DNA of 64,000 nt from Cepaea nemoralis (Eukaryota > Mollusca > Gastropoda > Stylommatophora > Helicidae). Every line of letters begins with the position of its first letter. Positions within the stretch are counted from its first letter, which is position 1. Of the stretch, positions 1-11,999 are shown piece after piece. Made by a program: the position numbers and the translations under genes. A model generated the notes under the pieces. It was not told where the DNA came from and did no database searches. It saw only the letters and a program-made list of their open reading frames with translations. Location of the stretch: NCBI GenBank assembly GCA_014155875.1, contig JACEFZ010005531.1, positions 165,001 through 229,000 of the forward strand, read 5' to 3'.

Positions 1-189
1 ACACACAATGAAAATCTTGGAACGACGTATACCAAAGACAGCCCGGATAATAGATATACTGTGGGTGTGTCAACCACACCTTCCCTCATTGCTGGTCATT
101 GTAAAAGATAAAGGACAGATAGGTGTGAATGAGAGATACTTATTTCATGGGGGTGTTCTCTTAGATGAATCTTTGTTGTTATTATTTCT

Positions 190-315
190 TTGGTAAAAGT
201 CATTACTTCTGTTTTACTGATGCTAATTTTCATGTTATGTTCCTTAAAAACTTCGTTTAGACTAATTATGTGGACTTATAATTCTGCTTCTGATTTTGTT
301 ATTAGTGCTGTATCG
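190..315 (-). mobile_element. RTE-A LINE fragment (short)
   Basis: This short stretch matches, on the minus strand, the part of the RTE-A reverse transcriptase just after the catalytic Asp-Asp box, as seen in the longer copy at 61560-61690. Only about 125 bases remain and no reading frame is kept. The rest of 1-600 shows nothing I can assign. Confidence 0.6.
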
Positions 316-654
316 GCCACAAAATGGAGTCCTTTAATATTGCACGCATAAAAAAAAACAGTCATCTGACTGCCTATAGGTAAAGAACAGGCGGGGGAGG
401 GGGTGGGGGGAATGATGTATGACTGGAGACTGAGGAATTAAGGCCACCTGGCTAGTGCAGCCGCCGCAAACTGTGCAGGATAGGGTTTTCTTTTTCCCTC
501 GACAGAAACAAATCCACACCTTACCAGGGATCCAAACGCGGGTCTTCCGAAAGAGAACCCGATAAATATTGACAAAGTGCCTGATGACTTAACATAAACG
601 GTAACAAACAGCGGTTAAAGGGAAAGACGTGGAATAAAATGGTATCTTAATGGA

Positions 655-713
<59 letters not shown>

Positions 714-955
714 GAGAAAGAGTGTAAGAGAAAGAGCGAGAGAGATATATATAGAGAGGTAGATAGTGGGGGAGAGCGAGATAGAAATTGAGAGGGAGAT
801 AGAGAGAGCGAGAGAGATAGAGAGGGATAGAGAGTGAGATAGAGGGAGAGAGAGCGAGAAGGAGTGAGAGAGAGAGAGATAGCGAGATAGAAAGGGGGAA
901 AGAGTGGGAGAGCGAGATAGAGAGCGAGAGAGAGGGAGAGAGCGAGCGAACGAAC
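655..955. repeat. GA microsatellite with degenerate GA-rich flank
   Basis: A pure (GA)n run at about 655-712 passes into a degenerate purine-rich stretch (GAGAGCGAG-like words) up to about 955. The serine/leucine-rich and arginine/glutamate-rich open frames across it are by-products of the dinucleotide repeat and not genes. Confidence 0.9.
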
Positions 956-964
956 GAATGAACG

Positions 965-1690
965 AACAAACTTTATTTTCAAAGAGAGTGCCCGATTATT
1001 GGCTTCATATATCGATATTCCCATGGACTTTGCTATTCCCTCCGTCCAACGTTTACGTGGTAGGCCTCTTCCTCTGTTTCTATCTGGTCTGTACATCATT
1101 GCTTGTTGTGGTATGCTATTGACTAGTAACCTACTTGCATGGCCAAACCATTTGACTTGCTGCTTTCTAATAAAATGTAGAGCTGCTTTAACCCCCAGTT
1201 AAGTCCTGATTTCTTCATTTCTGATCTTTATCTCTTCCTGATGCGCTGAGTATTCTTCTCAGGAATCTCATTTCTGTTGTTGTGTTTTTTCTTTTCTCTT
1301 TTTCTGTCATTGTCCAGGTTTGGCATTGGTAGCATAGAGTTGGTAGGAAGATTGTGTCGTAAAGTGCTTTCTCAGTAGTTACATGTTTGAGCAGCAGATA
1401 CATGTTTATTCTTTAGTATTGGTGCCATTTGTCCAATGAGTTGGTTTGCCTTATTGCACCTATTTTCGATCTCGTCTTCTGATCTTCCATTTGATGATAT
1501 TATACTTCCTAGGTACTTGAAACTCTTTACTTGTTTCAAGGGATGTTCGTTTAGGTGAATTGTTGTTGTTTGTTCTTCTTTAGTTATAGTCTTTACCTCT
1601 GTTTTGCTTGTGCTAATTTTCATGTTATGTTCCCTAGACATTTCGTTTAGACTATTCATGTGGTCTTGTAATTCAGCTTCTGTTGAAATC
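965..1690 (-). mobile_element. RTE-A LINE, 3' part of reverse transcriptase
   Basis: The minus strand encodes the C-terminal part of an RTE-type non-LTR retrotransposon protein. Recognisable blocks are the NMKISTSKTEV block, the FKYLGSIISSNGRSEDEI block, the CYQCQTWTMTEKEKRK block and a terminal RGRGLPRKRW-type basic patch. The frame breaks between the pieces at about 1659-1372 and 1403-1215. The catalytic Asp-Asp box and everything upstream are missing, which is typical of 5' truncation. It opens duplicated unit 1 and is paralogous to 24640-25075, 43970-45690 and 60920-61828. Confidence 0.8.
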
Positions 1691-2414
1691 GCAACATTCT
1701 GTTGACAGCATCAAGACAGTCTACGATAAAATATATCTAATTGTACTGTCACTCCAAGTGGCGGAGATTGCTGTAGACTCTTTGCCGTTTACTTTCTATG
1801 CAACCATGGTCACTGGTGTGAGGTATCTGGATAGCACATAACACCTTTTCATGATCCTCACTAGTTGCGAATTATTTGTTAGCACCTCTATTTCAAACTA
1901 CTTGCTTTTCAGCCCATTGTGCTCCACCAAGACCCGTCTTCCAGTGTTAATGGGCAGTGATACGGAGATTAGAGTTTAAAGTTTGAATGACCGACATGTA
2001 GAAATATATCATTATCATCAACATCATCCTGTGCATTGTTAAATCGCGTATGCTATTGTGCACTCCCTTGTCGGAAAGTACGAGGCGGTTTCAAACGAAA
2101 GCCATTTTTTTTTTGTTTGGAATGAAAATATTATGAAACAGTACATAATAAATGTCGATGAAGTCGCCAACTGTGGTCAATAAATGCAATTCCCTAGCGC
2201 CAATAAAATGCTTGAATTTATGTAGAAAAACATGATCTTGGTCACGTGCATAACCATTCATGAATCAACTGCTGTATCTCTTCACAGGAACGAAACGTTT
2301 TGAATCTTCCTACTCATACTGTGCTTGACTGGCTGCACATGACACCTTTTAACTACCCTCACGAGTTACAATTACAAGGTTGTTAATTTTTAACTATACT
2401 TACATATTAGGTCT
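1691..2414. other. Non-coding spacer of the duplicated unit
   Basis: No gene is visible. The sequence recurs with small differences at about 25076-25849 and 45691-47092 (the latter with an insertion), always between RTE-A and the RPA43-like sequence. It is part of the segmental duplication. Confidence 0.75.
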
Positions 2415-3039
2415 TTATTTCAACTTCTTTTTACGACTACAATGAAATGTTTCTTCTTCAGGCATCATATCCATTGCCTGTTCACTATGATTGTTATCTT
2501 TCTCCATATGTATGCCATTTTCAGCTGCCCAATGGCTAACTTCTGTTTACTTTATTAGCTGTCCCATCTTCCTCCATGATCACTTCTTCTGTCTCCTTAA
2601 ATAAGTTGGTGGTGTTTCTATAAGATGTTAAACTGGCCAATGTACCTCTCAATAACAGAATATTTCTGTGTATCTCAACCTCTGCCACCACAAATGTACA
2701 TCTGTTACCAACACGCGGTTCAAACCCTGAGGAAGCTGGGATGTCCAGAGCAGCATTGAATGTGTCCAGCACCAAGTAACCCAAATGACTTTTGCTTTTC
2801 TTGTTAATCTCCCCTTCAAGCTGTTGGCCTCCTTTAAGACTAATCACAAGGAAGTCTGCGACGACCTCCATCCTGAGGCACACATTCGCAACGAGGTAGC
2901 GATCCCCAATAACTTTCGCACGCTTCACGTACAGCAGTGAACCTTCAAGTTGATCTGCATATTTGACTGGCAACAGAGCTGACTTGACAGCAGCAAGTCG
3001 TCGGTTCTTGTCTATCGGATGCAGAAATACAACCACCAT
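2415..3039 (-). pseudogene. RPA43 (POLR1F/TWISTNB)-like sequence, copy A1
   Basis: An intronless minus-strand frame starts at 3039. It resembles RNA polymerase I subunit RPA43, the Rpb7-like stalk subunit that acts in the nucleolus. Visible family features are the LEG..LYV..AKVIGD block at about residues 31-46, the hydrophobic VVADF strand at about 58-62, the INKKSK.HLG.LV.DTFNAAL block of the OB/S1-like domain at about 77-98, and the VGNRCTF...LLLRGTLASL strand near 115-140. The frame stops after 167 residues because a small deletion removes the stretch that copies A2 and A3 keep before the acidic and basic tail. The tail (ending KKKLK, stop at 2415-2417) is still readable in another frame. 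Animal RPA43 is longer and has introns, so this looks like a retrocopy or a duplicated exon. The family call rests on motif recognition only. Confidence 0.6.
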
Positions 3040-3134
3040 CCTCAGCTGTTCTCTCTAAGTGGATGTTTCAAAAAATACGTATTAGTAAGCTATCACATTA
3101 CTGTCTGTTGTTATAACATATCGGTGCCGTCGAT

Positions 3135-3257
3135 ACACGTTTATAATGTCAATCAGATTGCTATTGGTACTATTGGGGTTGGAACTCTTCGCTGGCTTCT
3201 GAGGATGGGGACGGAGGGCTCATGGGAATGCCCCGAATGCTGTGATGTCGGTTCCTA

Positions 3258-3296
<39 letters not shown>

Positions 3297-3298
3297 TA
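3135..3298 (+). mobile_element. SINE 3' end with (AATC)n tail
   Basis: A GC-richer block (GAGGATGGGGACGGAGGG... TGTGATGTCGG) ends in nine or so AATC units at about 3259-3298. Its last 40 bases before the tail resemble those of the SINE at 43550-43935, which ends in ACTAA units. Paralogous positions in units 2 and 3 (about 26590 and 47840) lack it, so it inserted after the units separated. Confidence 0.6.
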
Positions 3299-3778
3299 TA
3301 ATGTCGCGTGTACAATTACAAGATGCACGCGTGTACCTGCCAAAAATAGAGGTCATACTATTTGAAAACATCACACAATTGCGCAAATAATTATCCAAAC
3401 CTATCACTCTTTAAGTAAATAAATATTGTGTTACAATATTATACAATAAGAAATACCTATGTACGGATTGAGACAACACAGTAAAATACAATTAAAAAGA
3501 TTGTTTCAGTGCATAATTGCCGGAGCGCTTCCATGAAAAGAGGCAAGTACAATGTTACACATAAAAAAGCCACCGTGTCTAATATATGATAAATAACAAT
3601 GGTTATATCCCGTGTAAGCTTTAATATGGGTTTATTTTATATTTGTTTCTCCTGATTGCCTAATTTCCTGTAGCATATTGATTTTAAACATGATGGTTAA
3701 TGTCATGATCGATATTGATAACACAGAAATAGACAACAACATGTTAGTGAACAGTGGGACTAATATTGTGAAATATAC

Positions 3779-3779
<1 letters not shown>

Positions 3780-3875
<96 letters not shown>
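3780..3875. repeat. (CAT)n microsatellite, unit 1
   Basis: About 32 perfect CAT units are followed by ATGTGCC. The CAT...ATGTGCC junction is the reverse complement of the tail end of the RTE-like elements here (for example 5115, 32408, 49662), so the array probably grew from a retrotransposon 3' tail. The paralogous arrays are at 26951-27193 and 48308-48394. Confidence 0.95.
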
Positions 3876-3939
3876 GTGCCTTGTCAAACAACATAGGCGA
3901 TCATGAACTCCCTTATCTGCTTCAAATGAAAACCTTGAA

Positions 3940-3996
3940 TTGTGTGTGTGTGTGTATGTGTGTGTATGTGTGCGTGTGTGTGTGTGTGTGTGTGTG
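3940..3996. repeat. (TG)n microsatellite, unit 1
   Basis: A TG array interrupted by TATG and TGCG words. It lies about 65 bases after the CAT array, the same place as in the other units (27268-27340, 48459-48549). Confidence 0.9.
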
Positions 3997-5114
3997 AAAA
4001 TATTCTACAAAAGCACAGAAGAAATATATCATTTTTGATGTAGTCACCACTGCGTTCACTGCAAGTTCTCCAGCGCCTATAGTTACAATTCTCTTCTTCC
4101 TCTTCCTTTCTCTCTGTTAAACTCTTTATAACTTTATAAAACTCAAAATACTGTTATACTGTATAATCAAAATGTCCAGTATTCAATTTTATTATCTTTG
4201 CATTTATGGTCCATTAAATTGCTTTCATTCACTGTTGCCTGACAGAGAATACTATTTACATATTTTTGTCTCGTTGTAACACGATGGCATCATATCTGTC
4301 ATACTGTCTCTAATTCCCATACTTCAACCAATTAACAAAATATGACAACATCTACAAGGTTCCACAAATCCTAATCTAGTCTTAGATACAGTATTTCAGC
4401 AAGCACTACAATCGCAGTAAAACGGAGTTGAACGTTACAAGAAAGTAGTTTAGAACACTACTCCATATTATGACTTGTTTATAGCACGACACTTGTGATA
4501 TTCAGTTGTAAGTAAGTATGTCAACAGCTGTGTGTTTTAAACAAGTAAGTGTATACTCAAAGCATCTATTGAAGTAAAAATAATGTAAATTTATAGATAT
4601 TAAAAAGTAAGACATGAACTATTAATATGTCAAATATTTTCTTTAAAAATTAACATTTTGGTTTGTTGTCTATAATTTCAGTATATGTTTTCTTTCCGTG
4701 TCAGTTTCCATATTTACATTTATTATGAATCGAGACAATTACTTTGTAATTAGACGGAAAACAATCTTGTTATGCCTCTGATCAGTTTGGGAACTATAAG
4801 AACCATTTGAAATATTCAGAACTTGAATACACACTGCTATTCCTTGTGCTGTAAAATGTCAAGTATAATAGATAAACCTGTATACACAATATTTATATTG
4901 TATATTGCCATTAACATTCTGAACATATCGAAGTATATCAAAACATATTTTACTTTTCATGATTTAAACTAACTTCATGGTAATTTACTTACACAAAATA
5001 CATCAATGAAACGCTATGGAATACAGCCTGCAAAAGAACAATGAAAATAAAAGATGGCGGGTATTATTGTTTGTAATGGCCGGTTCTTAAACACTAGAAT
5101 CAAACACGATTTCA
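3997..5114. other. AT-rich duplicated spacer, no gene seen
   Basis: This stretch is AT-rich and carries no supportable reading frame. It recurs at 27341-29725 (with a 1.3 kb insertion) and 48550-49661, which fixes it as part of the duplicated unit. Confidence 0.75.
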
Positions 5115-5705
5115 TCATCATCATGTGCCATGCTGGTAAGCTTGGGCGCTCATGTCTTGCCATCTCACTCGATCACCAGAATCGTGAATCATCTCTTTGT
5201 TCTTGTCTCGACCATGCCACGTGGCCAGGCCATCCAGGTATTTATGAATCTGCCTTCCTCTTGTTATTTTCCCCTCGATCTTGCCAATTGTCATCTAATT
5301 CTCCATTTTATTTCTTCTCATAACGTTGCCGAAAAATGTTGACTGTCTACATCTAAGTTCTCTAATCAGTTTATGATTTTCATTTGTTTCTTGTAGGAAT
5401 TGGTCATTTGTTTTTCTATCTCGCCATGGATTCTTTGCATTTTCCTCAGAAACCACATTTCCACAGACATCAGATGTTTTTCAGCTTGTCTGCTCATTTT
5501 CCATGCTTCACACTCATACAAAAGTACAGGTTCGGTACAGCATCTCAACAATCTGTTTCTTGTTGCAAATGACATCTTTTTGACGTACAGTATGTTTCTC
5601 ATCTTGCAAAAGGTTACCTTTGCCATGGCGATTCTTGTTCTAATCTCTTCAAGACATTTCTCTTCACTTGTTATACACGGGTTACAGCTTTTAACTAGCT
5701 ACTAC
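5115..5705 (-). mobile_element. RTE-B LINE fragment, minus strand, unit 1
   Basis: The minus strand encodes the C-terminal end of an RTE-type reverse transcriptase. Visible blocks are EEKCLEEIRTRIAMAK, the NRLLRCCTEPVLLYECEAWKM block, HLMSVEMWFLRKMQRI and a terminal GRSS-type patch, ending at a short ATG tail (CATCATCATCATG at 5115 on the plus strand). The frame is broken near 5366. The 5' part, with the catalytic box, is missing, and the element abuts a plus-strand RTE fragment at about 5710, so the two lie 5' end to 5' end. Confidence 0.8.
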
Positions 5706-5715
5706 CATTACAAAG

Positions 5716-6790
5716 ACATATAGAATCGTCTAGTGAAGATCTGCGTTTGGCTCTTCCACTATACTACCGAATAATTAGCTTGATACACCACCTGCATGAT
5801 GCAATAATTAAAATGTTGGAAGATATCAACATTGATTGAAAGATTTCAGAAGAATGAAACATAATTACTGGAACTAAGTAACAGAAAGTAAAATGGGAAA
5901 TAAAGTGGGCAGTAATGAACAAATAAAGATAGGAGTACGACAATGATGTCATTTGTTACTGGATCTCTTCTCATTCTATAGCGAAGTATTTATGGGAGAG
6001 ATCACAGAGAAGCCGGGAATACTAATCGGAGATGATAATGTAAACAATATACGCTACGCAATTCTTGGACATTGTAGTAACAGAGTGTCGGGAGAAAGGC
6101 CTCTCCTTGAATATCAAGAAAACAATAACAATGAGGATATAAAAGAATAAAATGTGACACCAAAATGTGAAATGAAAATAGAAGAGAACATTCTATAACC
6201 AAGTTGATAATTGTAAATACCTAAGGGCATTATTGACGTCAAACAGAAGATGCACAACTGAGATTAAGAACATAATAGGGCAAGCAAAAGCTGCATATCA
6301 GAAAATGAAATGCATATTATGCAGTAAGTCACTGTAATTGAATGCAAGAAAAAGGGTTCTGAAGTAGAACCAGTTTTGTAGTGGATGTTTCAATGTAAAT
6401 GAACAAATTAGGAACAACTTGGAAGAAACAAAAGTGTGGTTACTAAGACGAATGTTGCAATTTCCTTGGACTGCCAGAGTAAATAACGAATATTGCCTGG
6501 AAAAGGCTAATTAATCTAGAACATTAAATATATATGTATAAAAATAAGAAAGAAACAAACCACTTTCTTCTGTCAGGTTATGAGAAGAGAGACATTGGCG
6601 AACATCGTCACAATTTGAAACATCGAGGGGAAGATGGGCAGAGGTCGACCAAGAGAAATTATGCTGGATGGATTGACTCGATGGCTTGGAGGAATATCAT
6701 CAGCAGAGTTGATCCAGAACACCAAAGACCGAGATCTGTGGAAAGACATGAACGCCTACGCCAGCTAGCAGAGCACTTGATGATGACGAT
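5716..6790 (+). mobile_element. RTE-B LINE fragment, plus strand, unit 1
   Basis: The plus strand holds a decayed RTE reverse transcriptase. At 5930-6060 it reads GVRQ-stop-..DLFSFYSEVFMGEITEKPGI.. followed by NVNNIRYA, the region just before the catalytic Asp-Asp. It continues through YLRALLTSNRRCTTEIKN and EETKVWLLRRMLQFPWTARV blocks to a terminal GKMGRGRPREIMLDGL...LWKDMNAYAS block, ending in a GATGAT tail at about 6781. Several stops and frameshifts are present, so it cannot code. A small AT-rich stretch near 6520-6540 corresponds to the TA microsatellite of units 2 and 3. Confidence 0.8.
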
Positions 6791-7026
6791 GATAACCCAA
6801 CCTACTACCATCTGACAACACATCCACACCGGACTGAGATAACCCAACCTACTACCATCTGACAACACATCCACACCGGACTGTGATAACCCAACCTACT
6901 ACCATCTGACAACACATCCACACCGGACTGAGATAACCCAACCTACTACCATCTGATAACACATCCACACCGGACTGTGATAACCCAACCTACTACCATC
7001 TGACAACACGTCCACACCGGACTGTG
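6791..7026. repeat. 47-bp minisatellite, about 5 copies (unit 1)
   Basis: The 47-base unit starts GATAACCCAACCTACTACC and ends CACACCGGACTGA. It repeats about five times directly after the RTE-B tail. The same minisatellite has about six copies at 34179-34459 and two at 51430-51525, so copy number differs between the units. Confidence 0.95.
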
Positions 7027-7223
7027 TATAAAGTTCTAACACTCCTGATATTATTCGTGGAGATAACCACGAAGGGCGACAGTCGGACATCGTTGAACAT
7101 ATGAATCTTTTCAAACAAATTGAAAATAACAGGAGCTATCAGAAGTGAAAGTAAATCTCGCCAAGACATCAGCAGCAGCTGAGAAATGCTGGTGTTGACT
7201 GCAATGCCCTGTAAAGATTATGC

Positions 7224-7237
7224 GGGGGGGGGGGGGG
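7224..7237. repeat. Poly(G) run
   Basis: A run of about 14 G in the non-coding part of unit 1. A second, separate poly(G) site shared by units 2 and 3 lies at about 34861 and 51930. Confidence 0.9.
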
Positions 7238-7561
7238 AAACAACAACAAATGAGAAGTGAACATTGTTATGAGTACGTACTGTGTGTATGTAATGGTATA
7301 TGCTTGTATGTATCTGAACAGAGTAGGCAACTATTTATTCTCTCCAAATATTGACTGTGTCCCTTGAAGAAATGGAGGTTGCTGACACAGAATAGTCCTG
7401 GGCAATTCTCACAACAAATATGATTTCTAAAGGGAGGGGGGAATTTTCCCCAAGGATAGTTCGAGAGTTGTGATCATGCTATTAATACCAATTTTTTTGT
7501 CATAATAAATTCATTTAATATGTATACGTTTCTCTTGCATACGTGGCAAACCACAGCACGT

Positions 7562-7620
<59 letters not shown>

Positions 7621-7648
7621 GGACGGACGGACGGACGGACGGACAGAC
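7562..7648. repeat. GACA/GACG tetranucleotide array, unit 1
   Basis: Roughly 15 GACA units pass into GACG units and a final GACAGACAT. This short array of about 87 bp sits at the same locus as the 2.4 kb GACC array in unit 2 (35004-37423) and the 193-bp array in unit 3 (52076-52268). Confidence 0.95.
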
Positions 7649-7785
7649 ATCGTTGAATCAATGACATGGAGCTGATCGAAGGCTCTTGCGATCTAGACGG
7701 TTTTGAAACTTGCTTCCAATTGTCCTAAAGTTACCGTTATAACTGTGTTATGCTTTTCCAGCTAATTGCACTGCTCTTTATATAT

Positions 7786-8055
7786 TATGACATTGAATTT
7801 CCCAACTCCAACCACTAACTTAGGAATAGCTTTGAGGCAGCAGATGTGTGCTCTCCTAGAATGTTGCGGATACCTTGGACTACCAGAGCTACTAGTAGGA
7901 ACCAGTCAATGGACGAGGATAATGAAGCTAGACTACAATATGCAATTATACACAAGAGGCATATATCGTTCTTTGGTCAGACAATGAGAAGACAGGTACT
8001 GGAGAACACCGTAAACAATGGAATCATCAGCGGTAGGCGAGTCAGAATAAGTCTG
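7786..8055 (+). mobile_element. RTE-C LINE fragment, unit 1 (truncated)
   Basis: The plus strand reads MLRIPWTTRATSRNQSMDED..., then HKRHISFFGQTMRRQVLENTV and ISGRRVR, the usual order at the C-terminus of RTE proteins. It stops matching units 2 and 3 at about 8055, which marks the right breakpoint of duplicated unit 1. Confidence 0.75.
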
Positions 8056-8059
8056 TACT

Positions 8060-9470
8060 AATTCTGTAAAGGACCTAAGGGAAGTAATTATTATCCCTCT
8101 GATGTATAAGGGGCAAGGGCAGTAATATGGTAAGTGGGAACTGTTTGATGTCTATTGAGACGATAGCAACTAATGTTACATACATATAATTTCATTTTGG
8201 GTGGTTGTCAAAGAGTCTATACTCTCGTGAATCTTAATAATAGGGCTATCCAGACCGAAGTAACGAAACGTCTCACATTGTGAACATTTCGTCCACAAAT
8301 GCATCCTTCTCAGAAATCCAAAATGATGCCATGGAGAATGGCTCTTTTTACAGAGACTCATCAAGGAAATATCCTTGGTCCCATTAAGATTGCTTGCAAC
8401 CCATTGTTCCAACTATTTCTATTTAACTGTATAACATTTTTTTACTCCCGTATGTTGGCAGTGTATGTACTAGACATATTTTGTTTCCATACAAAATTAC
8501 TTAAGTCTCTTGATATCCTGTAAGTGTGGACTAATCTCCCATGGCTGTCCTATTAAAGTGTATACACTTTATCTGTTTTTGTTGAGTGTTTAAGTATTAT
8601 ATTTACAATGGTGTGTTTAATATTTGTGCTAGCTGCATGTTTTATAGTGTGTGAAGTCTCTAGTTATCTAAGTGTCAAAGGCTAGAATTTCTAACGTCAT
8701 GATTCACAGTATATGTGTAATTCATGAGGTAGATTTTGGACCTATGATTCTTAGATTTATTATTTATTTTGTCTAACTACTATGTTCTAAGACATTTATA
8801 AAAATCTAAAATAAACAACATGTTTTACAAAAACGTATACAATATACAAGGACAAAGCTTGTCGCGTACAATTTGCACGCTGTGAAGAACATACATTGGT
8901 TTTAATTCATGTCTTTCATACGTCTTTCATTCACATAAAATCATTTTAAATCATCCTATTAAAATTACAAATGAAGTTTAGGAATAATTACTGCCAATAT
9001 GAAAACAGTGTTGGCAGCGAATTAAATTTGGAAAAATGATTTTAACAACGCGATTAACAAATAGCAAAATGAAATTAAATTTAGGCTTAATATCGCTATA
9101 ATCTGCACGAAAAATCAGTGAATTTATATATCATATTTACAAATTACATTACATTACACAAATATTCTAATTTAAATTAACTAATTACGTTGCTGGTCCA
9201 TCTGATGAAGTCTCCGATTAAGTATGTAGTTCGTAGGTGTCAAAAGTTCGTCGCGTGATGTTGTTGGAAATGTTCTGTCCTAATTCCTTATAAGTTTAGC
9301 GAGATCGTTCGACTGTTGGAAATGTTATGTCCCATTTCATGATAATTCCGGAAGAAATGTTTCAATGTAGCAAATTCGTTACAGTGTTCTAGCGAATTTA
9401 GACTGTCACTGTTTGGTAGGTGCATCGAAATAAAATATCACAGTTTGTAGACTCGGGCATACTTATTTGT
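8060..9470. other. AT-rich region, no gene recognised
   Basis: No supportable coding frame, RNA gene or repeat family is seen. This sequence is not repeated in the other units. It may include the missing 3' end (integrase, 3' LTR) of the Gypsy-type element to its right, but I see no recognisable trace. Confidence 0.5.
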
Positions 9471-9473
9471 GTC

Positions 9474-11990
9474 TTATTCATCTGACGACTCAGGCATTCT
9501 TGTCAAAAGGTCTGGTAAAATATTTTTCGACCCCTTGATATGTTCACTATCGTAGCTAAAATCTTGGAGTATTAAGGCCCACCTTGCGATTCTGTTGTTC
9601 TTCAGTGTGACCTGTTTGATTACAAATAGCGGTGAGTTGTCAGTTTGAATGAGAAAGTGGGTGCCTCTGAGATATTTCTGAAGTTTCAGGACACAATAGA
9701 CCACACTCAGGCCTTCAAGTTCTGCAATGCTGTATCTCTTTTCTGCCGGTTTGAGCTTGCGGCTGACGTAGAGAATTGGAGGCTCGATTCCATCGTGCTT
9801 CTGCATTAAAATTTCTGATCTAGAAATAGTGCTGGCATCTGTTTTCAATATAAACTGAGTGTTAATATCTGGGAGACGAAGAATGGGTGGATTGGAAAAC
9901 ATTAATTTCAATTTCTTAATTGCGTCATCTAAATAGGCACTCTTACAAATGCACTTAATACAAAATTTTATGATTGAATATGGACTAACAATCATGGCAA
10001 TTGTCAAAGTGGATGTGAATTTATAATAGGAATATGTTAAGAATACATTGACCATATTACGCCAATAATAATGAATAGACCTAATGGTGGTATTTGCAAA
10101 TTTAGAATGACATAATGTTGACTGATTTATCAATAAGGTGGTGATTATCACATAAAATTCATTTGCACAAAGGATTACGGTTGATGATAACCTTTGATGT
10201 ATTAGGAGTGCTGTTGTTTGTTTAGTCAATAATAGCAGTAATGTGAGTAGTTAACATCAGTGAAATCTCAACGCTGGTGATTTCGGGTGTTTAGATCTGT
10301 GTGTTGCGTCGTGTCTATTAGAGAAGGTGTTGTCGCTGTCAGTATAACTGGTGGGTGGTAACTCTGTGTTGACCTTGTCAATTGTTTCCCTGCTGTTGAG
10401 TGTTGAGGAAAGTCGTTGTTTGTTGCCGTTTTTGCGATAAACGGGTTTGTTTGTATGTGGGAATTGGTAATTTAGTTTTCGTCTTAAGTTACTTGTTTGC
10501 GTTGTTTTATTTGCATGCTGTTTATATGCATGGTTGTTGTCTTGCGATGTTAGCTTGGTACTGGTGAAAAGTTCTGTAGATTTGTTTGTAGTATTGGTGA
10601 CCCTTTTATTTGTCACTGTAAGTTGATAAACTTGGGCGGAACACGTGTAATGGAATACATGTGTTTCTCGTTTAGCTTTGTCACTGGTAGTCTCCCTTGG
10701 AGTTTTTACTTTTTTGTCCTCTTTTTGGTACTTATAATTTTGTTCACTTGCAGTAATTTTATTTACTGCCCAATTGTTGCAATACTTTTGTTCCTAAATT
10801 TTAATGTCTTTGCTGGAGCAATTTTTGACATCGGGAAGAACCCCAATAATAAGATCTGCGCACGGATTGTCCAATACCGCACAGATTACATGACCTGATG
10901 TGAATGGTGTGTCAATTTCTGTCAGTGCCAGGGGATATTTTTCAATATTGCCTGCAAATGTGCGACATGTTAACAAAGTTTCCTATGTAGTCACTGTCTT
11001 GTATGCATGTTTTTATGACCCCATTCAAGGTCGCTCCGCTATCGCGAACGATTTTACATGGCTGTTTGCTTATAAAGCCTTTTTGGAAGTCTAATTTGCC
11101 TTTAGATGTTAAGGCGGCGTTGGCACTTTTATTTGTGATTGGGATGGTGTGTACCACACTCCCAAAACATTGTCTGAATGAAATTTCTTACAAGTGTTAC
11201 ATTCATCAAACTTAAATATATCTATAACTTCTAAAGCATTAACATTCTCATGCTGACTTTCATTCTCTGCCTCATTATCATCTTCTATCTGATGAGGTAT
11301 CAATCAAAAATAGCATTTGCTTCTTTTAGTATGCGACGACCCTCACAGTTCTAGGAATAGTGGCCATAAGCCCGGCAAAAGAAGCATTTAACAGCTCTTT
11401 TGTACTCTGTACGCTGTGTCTTTTGCTTGTTTATCATCATTTCTAGGTGATGTTTATAATTTGGGTTCTTATCACACATCGAGTAATCATCGTGTGCTAA
11501 TCTGCAATAGTTACATGTTGAATACCTTTCTTTAGCTTTATTCCTATTCTGAAATGGTTTTGGTTTTGTTACATTTATAGCAGCTGCTGCATCATTCTGA
11601 TTAAAATTAAGTATAAAGATGTCTTTACTTGCTGAGAAAAATGCATTACCTTTTTGTTCAATCTCATGAATAGTTTGACAATCACGTTCTTGCAACAATT
11701 TGGAGAAAGCTGTTGGTAATGTTGTTATAATCTTGTTTAAAATCATTGTACTCTTTTAATTTATCGAAGCTTTTCTCTACTTTTGCTGAGTTAATCCATT
11801 TAGTGAAAACATCTTGTGTTGTTGAGACGTAATCTATGAATGTTTGATTAGCTTTTGGGCATAGTTTAGCAAACTGCATCTGATATCCAGCAGTGTCTAA
11901 TGAAAAATGTTGCATAAAGTTTAACTCATCTGATTTTTACGGGTGTTGCTCCAGCACTACTTGTAACTTCTGTTGTAGTTGCTTTCCTGG
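9474..11990 (-). mobile_element. Decayed Gypsy-type LTR retrotransposon (gag-PR-RNase H)
   Basis: Read on the minus strand the order is gag, protease, then RNase H. Gag covers about 11990-11340 and holds the QMQFAKLCPKANQTFIDYV block and a zinc knuckle that begins CFFCRAYGHYS before a stop. The protease region is at about 11160-10790, with the active-site motif RDSGATL and a later IIGVLP block. The RT-end/RNase H region is at 9474-9960, with KTDAST, SRKLKPAEKRYSIAELEGL, LIQTDNSPL and LLTRMP. Frames shift several times, most of RT is replaced by unrecognised sequence (about 9990-10790), and integrase is absent. Clear LTRs were not found. It is an inactive relic. Confidence 0.75.
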
Positions 11991-11999
11991 TTTCTGCAA

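Noticed and set aside
340..600. tRNA-like or gene remnant around ATCCAAACGCGGGTC
   Set aside because: Too little structure to support a call.
589..1099. Ser/Leu-rich frames over the GA tract
   Set aside because: Low-complexity translation of GA repeats; one merely runs into the RTE-A fragment.
9474..10229. 251-residue frame as a single protein
   Set aside because: Only the C-terminal two thirds is RNase H-like; the N-terminal part is AT-rich sequence without RT motifs, so it is a fused remnant.
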